From Ectobius pallidus (lineage: Eukaryota; Arthropoda; Insecta; Blattodea; Ectobiidae), in contig CAXKWD010000002.1 in assembly GCA_964059195.1 (NCBI GenBank), positions 165,794,559 through 165,858,558 of the forward strand: a stretch of 64,000 nucleotides of DNA, written 5' to 3'. The translations under genes and the position numbers were made by a program. Of the stretch, positions 1-13,560 are shown in pieces. Under the pieces are notes generated by a model. It was not told the origin of the DNA. It saw only the letters and a list, made by a program, of their open reading frames with translations, and searched no databases. Numbering within the stretch: position 1 is the first letter of the stretch; each line of letters starts with the position of its first letter.

Positions 1-2016
1 CTCACAGCATAAAAGAAACTTCGGAAATAAAAATAAAATCGACGCTTACGAAAGTTGGCAGGGCTGAGAATCCCGGGAAGGAATGCAGCTTCTATAAAAG
101 CGCAGAATTGTATAAAAGTGGACAAAAAACAGTTTCAACTGCCTTTGGCATATAAACTTATGTTTCCTCGGAAACACAAGACATTTTTGAGATTATATTG
201 TTATTGTAAAAGCAATATTTTTTATTCTTAAGATGAAAATCGCGCAGGATTTTAGAAAAGTCGAACTAAAACCATTTTATCAGCCTAGTACATAAAAACT
301 CCCAAGAGACGAACGTCATAACATTTCATTGCGAATAAAAGCTTGTACATCAACAATAAAAATGTACCATAGTTTACGAGATAACGGCTGTCGAACCGTT
401 GAAAACGCCTCACACGAAAAGAGTCATATCGGCAAAAATAACATCTTTTACAATTCCGCACACTCTCAGCATAAAAGAAACTTTCGGAAATAAAAATAAA
501 ATCTACGCCTACGGAAGATGGTAGGGCTTAGAATCCCGGGAAGGCATGCAGCTTCTATTAAAGAGCACGATTGTATAAGAGTGGAAAAAGAACAGTTTCA
601 ACTGCTTTTGCATATTAACTAATGTTTCCTCGGAAACGCAAGAAATTTTTGAGATTATATTGTTAATGTAAAAACAGTATCTTTTATTCTTGGAGATGAA
701 AATCGCGCAGGATTATAGAAAACTCGAAATAAAAACGTTTTATCAGCGTACTACATAAATCCTCCCAAATGACAAAAGGCATAACTTTTCATTGCGAATA
801 TAACCATGTACATCAACAATAAAAATGCACAATAGTTTACGAGATAAAGGCTTTCGAACCGTTGAAAACGCCTCGCACGAAAAAAGTCATATCGGCAAAA
901 ATAACATCTTTTTCAATTCCGCACACTCACGGCATAAAAGATACTTTCGGAAATAAAAATAAAATCGACGCTTACGAAAGTTGGCATGGCAGAGAATCCC
1001 GGGAAGGCATGCAGCTTCTATAAAAGCGCAGGATTTTATAACAGTGTAAAAAAAAACAGTTTCAACTGCCTTTGGCATATAAACTTATGTTTCCTCGGAA
1101 ACACAAGACATTTTTAAGATTATATTGTTAATGTAAAAACAATATTTTTTATTCTTGGAGATGAAAGTCGCGCAGGATTTTAGAAAAGTCGAAATAAAAC
1201 CATTTTATCAGCCTAGTACATAAAAACTCCCAAGAGACGAACGTCATAACATTTCATTGCGAATAAAACCGTGTACATCAACAATAAAAATGTACCATAG
1301 TTTACGAGATAACGGCTGTCGAAGCGTTGAAAACGCCTCGCACGAAAAAAGTCATATCGGCAAAAATAACGTCTTTTACAGTTCCGCACACTCACAGCAT
1401 AAAAGAAACTTTCGGAAATAAAAATAAAATCGACGCTAACCAAAGTTGACAAGGCTGAGAATCCCGGGTAAGGCATGCAGCTTCTATAAAACTGCAGGAT
1501 TGAATAACAGTGGGAAAAAAAGTTCCAACTGCCTTTGGCATATAAACTTAGGTTTCCTCGGAAACACAAGACTTTTTTGAGATTATATTGTTAATGTAAA
1601 AACAATATTTTTTATTGTTGGATATAAAAATCGCGCAGGATTTTAGAAAAGTCGAAATAAAATCATTTTATCAGCCTAGTACATAAAAACTCCCAAGAGA
1701 CGAACGTCATAACATTTCATTGCGAATAAAACCGTGTACATCAACAATAAAAATGTACCATAGTTTACGTGATAACGGCTGTCGAACCGTTGAAAAGGCC
1801 TCGCACGAAAAAAGTCATATCGGCAGAAATAACATCTTTTTCAATTCCGCACACTCCCAGCATAAAAGAAACTTACGGAAATAAAAATAAAATCGACGCT
1901 TACGAAAGTTGGCATGGCTGAGAATCCCGGGAAGGCATGCAGCTTCTATAAAAGCGCAGGATTGTATAACAGTGGGAAAAAAAACAGTTTCAACTGCCTT
2001 TGGCATATAAACTTAT

Positions 2017-5000
2017 GTTTCCTCGGAAACACAAGACATTTTTGAGATTATATTGTTAATGTAAAAACAGTATCTTTTATTCTTGGAGATGAAAATCGCG
2101 CAGGATTTTAAAAAACTCAAAATAAAAACGTTTTATCAGCGTACTACATGAATCCTCCCAAATGACAAAAGGCATAACTTTTCATTGCGAATATAACCAT
2201 GTACATCAACAATAAAAATGTACCCTAGTTTACGAGATAAAGGCTTGCGAACCGTTGAAAACGACTCGCACGATAAAAGTCATATCGGCAAAAATAACAT
2301 CTTTTTCAATTCCGCACACTCACGGCATAAAAGAAACTTTCGGAAATAAAAATAAAATCGACGCTTACGAAAGTTGGCATGGCAGAGAATCCCGGGAAGG
2401 CATGCAGCTTCTATAAAAGCGCAGGATTTTATAACAGTGTAAGGAAAACAGTTTCAACTGCCTTTGGCATATAAGCTTATGTTTCCTCGGAAACACAAGA
2501 CATTTTTGAGATTATATTGTTAATGTAAAAATATTTTTTATTCTTGGAGATGAAAATCGCGCAGGATTTTAGAAAAGTCGAAATAAAACCATTTTATCAG
2601 CCTATTACATAAAAACTCCCAAGAGACGAACGTCATAACATTTCATTGCGAATAAAAGCGTGTACATCAACAAAAAAATGTACCATAGTTTACGAGATAA
2701 CGGCTGTCGAACCGTTGAAAACGCCTCACACGAAAAAAGTAATATCGGCAAAAATAACATCTTTTACAATTCCGCACACTCACAGCATAAAAGAAACTTT
2801 CGAAAATAAAAATAAAATCAACGCTTACGGAAGTTGGTAGGGCTGAGAATCCCGGGAAGGCATGCAGCTTCTATTAAAAAGTAGGATTGTATAAGAGTGA
2901 AAAAGAACAGTTTCAACTGCTTTTGCATATTAACTTATGTTTTCTCGGAAACGCAAGAAATTTTTGAGATTATATTGTTAATGTAAAAACAGTATCTTTT
3001 ATTCTTGGAGATGGAAATCGCGCAGGATTTTAGAAAACTCGAAATAAAAACGTTTGATCAGCGTACTACATAAATCCTCCCAAATGACAAAAGGCATAAC
3101 TTTTCATTGCGAATATAACCATGTACATCAACAATAAAAATGTACCATAGTTTACGAGATAAAGGCTTTCGAACCGTTGAAAACGCCTCGCACGAAAAAA
3201 GTCATATCGGCAAAAATAACATCTTTTTCAATTCCGCACACTCACGGCATAAAAGATACTTTCGGAAATAAAAATAAAATCGACGCTTACGAAAGTTGGC
3301 ATGGCAGAGAATCCCGGGAAGGCATGCAGCTTCTATAAAAGCGCAGGATTTTATAACAGTGTAAAAAAAACAGTTTCAACTGCCTTTGGCATATAAACTT
3401 ATGTTTCCTCGGAAACACAAGACATTTTTGAGATTATATTGTTAATGTAAAAATATTTTTTATTCTTGGAGATGAAAATCGCGCAGGATTTTAGAAAAGT
3501 CGAAATAAAACCATTTTATCAGCCTATTACATAAAATCTCCCAAGAGACGAACGTCATAACATTTCATTGCGAATAAAAGCGTGTACATCAACAAAAAAA
3601 TGTACCATAGTTTACGAGATAACGGCTGTCGAACCGTTGAAAACGCCTCACACGAAAAAGGTAATATCGGAAAAAATAACATCTTTTACAATTCCGCACA
3701 CTCACAGCATAAAAGAAACTTTCGAAAATAAAAATAAAATCAACGCTTACGGAAGTTGGTAGGGCTGAGAATCCCGGGAAGGCATGCAGCTTCTATTAAA
3801 AAGTAGGATTGTATAAGAGTGGAAAAAGAACAGTTTCAACTGCTTTTGCATATTAACTTATGTTTCCTCGGAAACGCAAGAAATTTTTGAGATTATATTG
3901 TTAATGTAAAAACAGTATCTTTTATTCTTGGAGATGAAAATCGCGCAGGATTTTAGAAAACTCGAAATAAAAACGTTTGATCAGCGTACTACATAAATCC
4001 TCCCAAATGACAAAAGGCATAACATTTCATTGCGAATATAACCATGTACATCAACAATAAAAATGTACCATAGTTTACGAGATAAAGGCTTTCGAACCGT
4101 TGAAAACGCCTCGCACGAAAAAAGTCATATCGGCAAAAATAACATCTTTTTCAATTCCGCACACTTACGGCATAAAAGATACTTTCGGAAATAAAAATAA
4201 AATCGACGCTTACGAAAGTTGGCATGGCAGAGAATCCCGGGAAGGCATGCAGCTTCTATAAAAGCGCAGGATTTTATAACAGTGTAAAAAAAAAGTTTCA
4301 ACTGCCTTTGGCATATAAACTTATGTTTCCTCGGAAACACAAGACATTTTTGAGATTATATTGTTAATGTAAAAATATTTTTTATTCTTGGAGATGAAAA
4401 TCGCGCAGGATTTTAGAAAAGTCGAAATAAAACCATTTTATCAGCCTATTACATAAAATCTCCCAAGAGACGAACGTCATAACATTTCATTGCGAATAAA
4501 AGCGTGTACATCAACAAAAAAATGTACCATAGTTTACGAGATAACGGCTGTCGAACCGTTGAAAACGCCTCACACGAAAAAAGTAATATCGGAAAAAATA
4601 ACATCTTTTACAATTCCGCACACTCACAGCATAAAAGAAACTTTCGAAAATAAAAATAAAATCAACGCTTACGGAAGTTGGTAGGGCTGAGAATCCCGGG
4701 AAGGCATGCAGCTTCTATTAAAAAGTAGGATTGTATAAGAGTGGAAAAAGAACAGTTTCAACTGCTTTTGCATATAAACTTATGTTTCCTCGGAAACGCA
4801 AGAAATTTTTGAGATTATATTGTTAATGTAAAAACAGTATCTTTTATTCTTGGAGATGAAAATCGCGCAGGATTTTTGAAAACTCGAAATAAAAACATTT
4901 TATCAGCGTACTACATAAATCCTCCCAAATGACAAAAGGCATAACTTTTCATAGCGAATATAACCATGTACATCAACAATAAAAATGTACCATAGTTTAC

Positions 5001-5030
5001 GAGATAAAGGCTTTCGAACCGTTGAAAACG
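2017..5030. repeat. A-B dimeric higher-order repeat, 922-bp unit
   Basis: A-type and B-type monomers alternate. The landmark falls at 2481, 3403 and 4325, exactly 922 bp apart, with the intermediate monomers at 2939, 3862 and 4784. The step pattern alternates between about 458 and 464 bp. The A monomers here share a shortened taaaaatattttttattc stretch, cctattac, and a 2-bp deletion giving caacaaaaaaatg. About three units are present. The ends are approximate because neighbouring monomers are also related. Confidence 0.8.
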
Positions 5031-5099
5031 ACTCACACGAAAAAAGTCATATCGGCAAAAATAACATCTTTTTCAAATCCGCATACTCACAGCATAAAA

Positions 5100-8020
5100 G
5101 AAACTTTCAGAAATAAAACTAAAATCGACGCTAACGGAAGTTGGCAGGGCTGAGAATCACGGGAAGGCATGCAGCTTCTATTAAAGCGCAGGATTGTATA
5201 AGAGTGGAAAAAGAACAGTTTCAACTGCTTTTGCATATAAACTTATGTTTCCTCGGAAACACAAGACATTTTTGAGATTATATTGTTAATGTAAAAACAA
5301 TATTTTTTATTCTTGGAGATGAAAAGCTCGCAGGATTTTACAAAAGTCGATATAAAACCATTTTATCAGCCTAGTACATAAAAACTCCCAAGAGACGAAC
5401 GTCATAACATTTCATTGCGAATAAAACAGTGTACATCAACAATAAAAATGTACCATAGTTTACGAGATAACGGCTGTCGAACCGTTGAAAACGCCTCGCA
5501 CGAAAAAAGTCATATCGGCAAAAATAACATCTTTTACAATTCCGCACACTCACAGCATAATAGAAACTTTCGGAAATAAAAATAAAATCTACGCCTACGG
5601 AAGATGGTAGGGCTTAGAATCCCGGGAAGGCATGCAGCTTCTATTAAAGAGCATGATTGTATAAGAGTGGAAAAAGAACAGTTTCAACTGCTTTTGCATA
5701 TTAACTAATGTTTCCTCGGAAACGGAAGAAATTTTTGAGATTATATTGTTAATGTAAAAACAGTATCTTTTATTCTTGGAGATGAAAATCGCGCAGGATT
5801 ATAGAAAACTCGAAATAAAAACGTTTTATCAGCGTACTACATAAATCCTCCCAAATGACAAAAGGCATAACTTTTCATTGCGAATATAACCATGTACATC
5901 AACAATAAAAATGTACAATAGTTTACGAGATAAAGGCTTTCGAACCGTTGAAAACGCCTCGCACGAAAAAAGTCATATCGGCAAAAATAACATCTTTTTC
6001 AATTCCGCACACTCACGGCATAAAAGATACTTTCGGAAATAAAACTAAAATCGACGCTTACGAAAGTTGGCATGGCAGAGAATCCCGGGAAGGCATGCAG
6101 CTTCTATAAAAGCGCAGGATTTTATAACAGTGTAAAAAAAAACAGTTTCACTGCCTTTGGCATATAAACTTATGTTTCCTCGGAAACACAAGACATTTTT
6201 AAGATTATATTGTTAATGTAAAAACAATATTTTTTATTCTTGGAGATGAAAGTCGCGCAGGATTTTAGAAAAGTCGAAATAAAACCATTTTATCAGCCTA
6301 GTACATAAAAACTCCCAAGAGACGAACGTCATAACATTTCATTGCGAATAAAACCGTGTACATCAACAATAAAAATGTACCATAGTTTACGAGATAACGG
6401 CTGTCGAAGCGTTGAAAACGCCTCGCACGAAAAAAGTCATATCGGCAAAAATAACGTCTTTTACAGTTCCGCACACTCACAGCATAAAAGAAACTTTCGG
6501 AAATAAAAATAAAATCGACGCTAACCAAAGTTGACAAGGCTGAGAATCCCGGGTAAGGCATGCAGCTTCTATAAAACTGCAAGATTGAATAGCAGTGGGA
6601 AAAAAAGTTCCAACTGCCTTTGGCATATAAACTTAGGTTTCCTCGGAAACACAAGACATTTTTGAGATTATATTGTTAATGAAAAACAATATTTTTTATT
6701 CTTGGAGATGAAAATCGCGCAGGATTTCAGAAAAGTCGATATAAAACCATTTTATCAGCCTAGTACATATAAACTCCCAAGAGACGAACGTCATAACATT
6801 TCATTGCGAAAAAAAGCGTGTACATCAAGAATAAAAATGTACCATAGTTTACGAGATAACGGCTGTCGAAACGTTGAAAACGACTCACACGAAAAAAGTC
6901 ATATCGGCAAAAATAACATCTTTTTCAAATCCGCATACTCACAGCATAAAAGAAACTTTCGGAAATAAAACTAAAATCGACGCTAACGGAAGTTGGCAGG
7001 GCTGAGAATCCCGGGAAGGCATGCAGCTTCTATTAAAGCGCAGGATTGTATAAGAGTGGAAAAAGAACAGTTTCAACTGCTTTTGCATATAAACTTATGT
7101 TTCCTCGGAAACACAAGACATTTTTGAGATTATATTGTTAATGTAAAAACAATATTTTTTATTCTTGGAGATGAAAATCGCGAAGGATTTTACAAAAGTC
7201 AATATAAAACCATTTTATCAGGCTAGTACATAAAAACTCCCAAGAGACGAACGTCATAACATTTCATTGCGAATAAAACACTGTACATCAACAATAAAAA
7301 TGTACCATAGTTTACGAGATAACGGCTGTCGAACCGTTGAAAACGTCTCGCACGAAAAAAGTCATATCGGCAAAAATAACATCTTTTACAATTCCGCACA
7401 CTCACAGCATAAAAGAAACTTCGGAAATAAAAATAAAATCGACGCTTACGAAAGTTGGCAGGGCTGAGAATCCCGGGAAGGAATGCAGCTTCTTTAAAAG
7501 CACTGAATTGTATAAAAGTGGACAAAAAACAGTTTCAACTGCTTTGGCATATAAACTTATGTTTCCTCGGAAACACAAGACATTTTTGAGATTATATTGT
7601 TAATGTAAAAGCAATATTTTTTATTCTTAAGATGAAAATCGCGCAGGATTTTAGAAAAGTCGAAATAAAACCATTTTATCAGCCTAGTACATAAAAACTG
7701 CCAAGAGACGAACGTCATAACATTTCATTGCGAATAAAAGCGTGTACATCAACAATAAAAATGTACCATAGTTTACGAGATAACGGCTGTCGAACCGTTG
7801 AAAACGACTCACACGATAAGAGTCATATCGGCAAAAAAAACATCTTTTATAATTCCGCATACTCACAGCATAAAAGAAATTTTCGGAAATAAAAATAAAA
7901 TCGACGCTAACGGAAGTTGGAAGGGCTGAGAATCCCGGGAAGGCATGCAGCTTCTATTAAAGCGCAGGATTGTATAAGAGTGGAAAAAGAACAGTTTCAA
8001 CTGCTTTTGCATATAAACTT
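5100..8020. repeat. 12-monomer segmental duplication, left copy
   Basis: The monomer variants of this stretch recur in the same order 5539-5542 bp downstream (12 monomers). Shared diagnostic variants include the gaaaag...gcaggattttac monomer, the gcctacggaagatgg monomer, the ctaaccaaagttgac monomer near 6520, and the aaaaaaagcgtgtac monomer with catcaagaat near 6815. The trimer lies at the right end of this copy and continues beyond it. Confidence 0.8.
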
Positions 8021-10640
8021 ATGTTTCCTCGGAAACACAAGACATTTTTGAGATTATATTGTTAATGTAAAAATATTTTTTATTCTTGGAGATGAAAATC
8101 GCGCAGGATTTTAGAAAAGTCGAAATAAAACCACTTTATCAGCCTATTACATAAAATCTCCCAAGAGACGAACGTCATAACATTTCATTGCGAATAAAAG
8201 CGTGTACATCAACAAAAAAATGTACCATAGTTTACGAGATAACGGCTGTCGAACCGTTGAAAACGCCTCACACGAAAAAGGTAATATCGGAAAAAATAAC
8301 ATCTTTTACAATTCCGCACACACAGCATAAAAGAAACTTTCGAAAATAAAAATAAAATCAACGCTTACGGAAGTTGGTAGGGCTGAGAATCCCGGGAAGG
8401 CATGCAGCTTCTATTAAAGCGCAGGATTGTATAAGAGTGGAAAAAGAACAGTTTCAACTGCTTTTGCATATAAACTTATGTTTCCTCGGAAACACAAGAC
8501 ATTTTTGAGATTATATTGTTAATGTAAAAACAATATTTTTTATTCTTGGAGATGAAAATCGCGAAGGATTTTACAAAAGTCAATATAAAACCATTTTATC
8601 AGCCTAGTACATAAAAACTCCCAAGAGACGAACGTCATAACATTTCATTGCGAATAAAACACTGTACATCAACAATAAAAATGTACCATAGTTTACGAGA
8701 TAACGGCTGTCGAACCGTTGAAAACGTCTCGCACGAAAAAAGTCATATCGGCAAAAATAACATCTTTTACAATTCCGCACACTCACAGCATAAAAGAAAC
8801 TTCGGAAATAAAAATAAAATCGACGCTTACGAAAGTTGGCAGGGCTGAGAATCCCGGGAAGGAATGCAGCTTCTTTAAAAGCACTGAATTGTATAAAAGT
8901 GGACAAAAAACAGTTTCAACTGCTTTGGCATATAAACTTATGTTTCCTCGGAAACACAAGACATTTTTGAGATTATATTGTTAATGTAAAAGCAATATTT
9001 TTTATTCTTAAGATGAAAATCGCGCAGGATTTTAGAAAAGTCGAAATAAAACCATTTTATCAGCCTAGTACATAAAAACTGCCAAGAGACGAACGTCATA
9101 ACATTTCATTGCGAATAAAAGCGTGTACATCAACAATAAAAATGTACCATAGTTTACGAGATAACGGCTGTCGAACCGTTGAAAACGACTCACACGATAA
9201 GAGTCATATCGGCAAAAAAAAACATCTTTTATAATTCCGCATACTCACAGCATAAAAGAAATTTTCGGAAATAAAAATAAAATCGACGCTAACGGAAGTT
9301 GGAAGGGCTGAGAATCCCGGGAAGGCATGCAGCTTCTATTAAAGCGCAGGATTGTATAAGAGTGGAAAAAGAACAGTTTCAACTGCTTTTGCATATAAAC
9401 TTATGTTTCCTCGGAAACACAAGACATTTTTGAGATTATATTGTTAATGTAAAAATATTTTTTATTCTTGGAGATGAAAATCGCGCAGGATTTTAGAAAA
9501 GTCGAAATAAAACCATTTTATCAGCCTATTACATAAAATCTCCCAAGAGACGAACGTCATAACATTTCATTGCGAATAAAAGCGTGTACATCAACAAAAA
9601 AATGTACCATAGTTTACGAGATAACGGCTGTCGAACCGTTGAAAACGCCTCACACGAAAAAGGTAATATCGGAAAAAATAACATCTTTTACAATTCCGCA
9701 CACACAGCATAAAAGAAACTTTCGAAAATAAAAATAAAATCAACGCTTACGGAAGTTGGTAGGGCTGAGAATCCCGGGAAGGCATGCAGCTTCTATTAAA
9801 GCGCAGGATTGTATAAGAGTGGAAAAAGAACAGTTTCAACTGCTTTTGCATATAAACTTATGTTTCCTCGGAAACACAAGACATTTTTGAGATTATATTG
9901 TTAATGTAAAAACAATATTTTTTATTCTTGGAGATGAAAATCGCGAAGGATTTTACAAAAGTCAATATAAAACCATTTTATCAGCCTAGTACATAAAAAC
10001 TCCCAAGAGACGAACGTCATAACATTTCATTGCAAATAAAACACTGTACATCAACAATAAAAATGTACCATAGTTTACGAGATAACGGCTGTCGAACCGT
10101 TGAAAACGTCTCGCACGAAAAAAGTCATATCGGCAAAAATAACATCTTTTACAATTCCGCACACTCACAGCATAAAAGAAACTTCGGAAATAAAAATAAA
10201 ATCGACGCTTACGAAAGTTGGCAGGGCTGAGAATCCCGGGAAGGAATGCAGCTTCTTTAAAAGCACTGAATTGTATAAAAGTGGACAAAAAACAGTTTCA
10301 ACTGCTTTGGCATATAAACTTATGTTTCCTCGGAAACACAAGACATTTTTGAGATTATATTGTTAATGTAAAAGCAATATTTTTTATTCTTAAGATGAAA
10401 ATCGCGCAGGATTTTAGAAAAGTCGAAATAAAACCATTTTATCAGCCTAGTACATAAAAACTGCCAAGATACGAACGTCATAACATTTCATTGCGAATAA
10501 AAGCGTGTACATCAACAATAAAAATGTACCATAGTTTACGAGATAACGGCTGTCGAACCGTTGAAAGCGACTCACACGATAAGAGTCATATCGGCAAAAA
10601 AAACATCTTTTATAATTCCGCATACTCACAGCATAAAAGA
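7099..10640. repeat. Trimeric higher-order repeat, ~1382-bp unit
   Basis: The landmark positions 7099, 7561, 8023, 8480, 8942, 9405, 9862, 10324 and 10786 give the step pattern 462, 462, 457 repeated. Units begin at 7099, 8480 and 9862. The first monomer has gcgaaggattttac and acactgtac, the second has cttaagatg and cgataagagtcat, and the third has cctattac and caacaaaaaaatg. Units 1 and 2 are almost identical: I saw an isolated change at about 7222 (aggctag for agcctag). Unit 3 follows the pattern for two monomers and then diverges near 10640. Confidence 0.85.
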
Positions 10641-13560
10641 AACTTTCAGAAATAAAACTAAAATCGACGCTAACGGAAGTTGGCAGGGCTGAGAATCCCG
10701 GGAAGGCATGCAGCTTCTATTAAAGCGCAGGATTGTATAAGAGTGGAAAAAGAACAGTTTCAACTGCTTTTGCATATAAACTTATGTTTCCTCGGAAACA
10801 CAAGACATTTTTGAGATTATATTGTTAATGTAAAAACAATATTTTTTATTCTTGGAGATGAAAAGCTTGCAGGATTTTACAAAAGTCGATATAAAACCAT
10901 TTTATCAGCCTAGTACATAAAAACTCCCAAGAGACGAACGTCATAACATTTCATTGCGAATAAAACAGTGTACATCAACAATAAAAATGTACCATAGTTT
11001 ACGAGATAACGGCTGTCGAACCGTTGAAAACGCCTCGCACGAAAAAAGTCATATCGGCAAAAATAACATCTTTTACAATTCCGCACACTCACAGCATAAA
11101 AGAAACTTTCGGAAATAAAAATAAAATCTACGCCTACGGAAGATGGTAGGGCTTAGAATCCCGGGAAGGCATGCAGCTTCTATTAAAGAGCATGATTGTA
11201 TAAGAGTGGAAAAAGAACAGTTTCAACTGCTTTTGCATATTAACTAATGTTTCCTCGGAAACGGAAGAAATTTTTGAGATTATATTGTTAATGTAAAAAC
11301 AGTATCTTTTATTCTTGGAGATGAAAATCGCGCAGGATTATAGAAAACTCGAAATAAAAACGTTTTATCAGCGTACTACATAAATCCTCCCAAATGACAA
11401 AAGGCATAACTTTTCATTGCGAATATAACCATGTACATCAACAATAAAAATGTACAATAGTTTACGAGATAAAGGCTTTCGAACCGTTGAAAACGCCTCG
11501 CACGAAAAAAGTCATATCGGCAAAAATAACATCTTTTTCAATTCCGCACACTCACGGCATAAAAGATACTTTCGGAAATAAAACTAAAATCGACGCTTAC
11601 GAAAGTTGGCATGGCAGAGAATCCCGGGAAGGCATGCAGCTTCTATAAAAGCGCAGGATTTTATAACAGTGTAAAAAAAAAACAGTTTCAACTGCCTTTG
11701 GAATATAAACTTATGTTTCCTCGGAAACACAAGACATTTTTAAGATTATATTGTTAATGTAAAAACAATATTTTTTATTCTTGTAGATGAAAGTCGCGCA
11801 GGATTTTAGAAAAGTCGAAATAAAACCATTTTATCAGCCTAGTACATAAAAACTCCCAAGAGACGAACGTCATAACATTTCATTGCGAATAAAACCGTGT
11901 ACATCAACAATAAAAATGTACCATAGTTTACGAGATAACGGCTGTCGAAGCGTTGAAAACGCCTCGCACGAAAAAAGTCATATCGGCAAAAATAACGTCT
12001 TTTACAGTTCCGCACACTCACAGCATAAAAGAAACTTTCGGAAATAAAAATAAAATCGACGCTAACCAAAGTTGACAAGGCTGAGAATCCCGGGTAAGGC
12101 ATGCAGCTTCTATAAAACTGCAGGATTGAATAACAGTGGGAAAAAAAGTTCCAACTGCCTTTGGCATATAAACTTAGGTTTCCTCGGAAACACAAGACAT
12201 TTTTGAGATTATATTGTTAATGAAAAACAATATTTTTTATTCTTGGAGATGAAAATCGCGCAGGATTTCAGAAAAGTCGATATAAAACCATTTTATCAGC
12301 CTAGTACATATAAACTCCCAAGAGACGAACGTCATAACATTTCATTGCGAAAAAAAGCGTGTACATCAAGAATAAAAATGTACCATAGTTTACGAGATAA
12401 CGGCTGTCGAAACGTTGAAAACGACTCACACGAAAAAAGTCATATCGGCAAAAATAACATCTTTTTCAAATCCGCATACTCACAGCATAAAAGAAACTTT
12501 CGGAAATAAAACTAAAATCGACGCTAACGGATGTTGGCAGGGCTGAGAATCCCGGGAAGGCATGCAGCTTCTATTAAAGCGCAGGATTGTATAAGAGTGG
12601 AAAAAGAACAGTTTCAACTGCTTTTGCATATAAACTTATGTTTCCTCGGAAACACAAGACATTTTTGAGATTATATTGTTAATGTAAAAACAATATTTTT
12701 TATTCTTGGAGATGAAAATCGCGAAGGATTTTACAAAAGTCGATATAAAACCATTTTATCAGCCTAGTACATAAAAACTCCCAAGAGACGAACGTCATAA
12801 CATTTCATTGCGAATAAAACAGTGTACATCAACAATAAAAATGTACCATAGTTTACGAGATAACGGCTGTCGAACCGTTGAAAACGTCTCGCACGAAAAA
12901 AGTCATATCGGCAAAAATAACATCTTTTACAATTCCGCACACTCACAGCATAAAAGAAACTTCGGAAATAAAAATAAAATCGACGCTTACGAAAGTTGGC
13001 AGGGCTGAGAATCCCGGGAAGGAATGCAGCTTCTATAAAAGCACTGAATTGTATAAAAGTGGACAAAAAACAGTTTCAACTGCCTTTGGCATATAAACTT
13101 ATGTTTCCTCGGAAACACAAGACATTTTTGAGATTATATTGTTAATGTAAAAGCAATATTTTTTATTCTTAAGATGAAAATCGCGCAGGATTTTAGAAAA
13201 GTCGAAATAAAACCATTTTATCAGCCTAGTACATAAAAACTGCCAAGAGACGAACGTCATAACATTTCATTGCGAATAAAAGCGTGTACATCAACAATAA
13301 AAATGTACCATAGTTTACGAGATAACGGCTGTCGAACCGTTGAAAACGACTCACACGATAAGAATCATATCGGCAAAAAAAACATCTTTTATAATTCCGC
13401 ATACTCACAGCATAAAAGAAATTTTCGGAAATAAAAATAAAATCGACGCTAACGGAAGTTGGAAGGGCTGAGAATCCCGGGAAGGCATGCAGCTTCTATT
13501 AAAGCGCAGGATTGTATAAGAGTGGAAAAAGAACAGTTTCAACTGCTTTTGCATATAAAC
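10640..13560. repeat. 12-monomer segmental duplication, right copy
   Basis: This is the second copy of the segment near 5100-8020, at an offset of about 5541 bp. Variant order is preserved and there are scattered single-base differences, for example ttgtagatg near 11783 for ttggagatg and gatgttggc near 12531 for gaagttggc. The right copy holds a single monomer set where the left copy leads into an expanded trimer. The boundaries are approximate. Confidence 0.8.

Noticed and set aside
155..180. The gtttcc-tc-ggaaac inverted repeat as a transposon terminus
   Set aside because: It occurs once in every monomer with no target duplication or coding sequence around it; it is simply part of the monomer.
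1320..1345. CENP-B box
   Set aside because: The run ttcgaaccgttgaaaacg looks superficially similar, but it lacks the required TTCG-N4-A-N2-CGGG core on either strand.
2646..2840. Recurrent plus-strand ORFs of 64-88 codons
   Set aside because: Shadows of the same repeat on the other strand; frames change with each small indel and the predicted peptides are low in complexity.
7223..7525. Recurrent minus-strand ORFs of 60-118 codons in A-type monomers as a tandem gene family
   Set aside because: They persist only because the nucleotide sequence of the repeat is conserved. They start at varying places, are broken by A-tract indels and by B-type monomers, overlap plus-strand ORFs of similar length, and match no domain I know.
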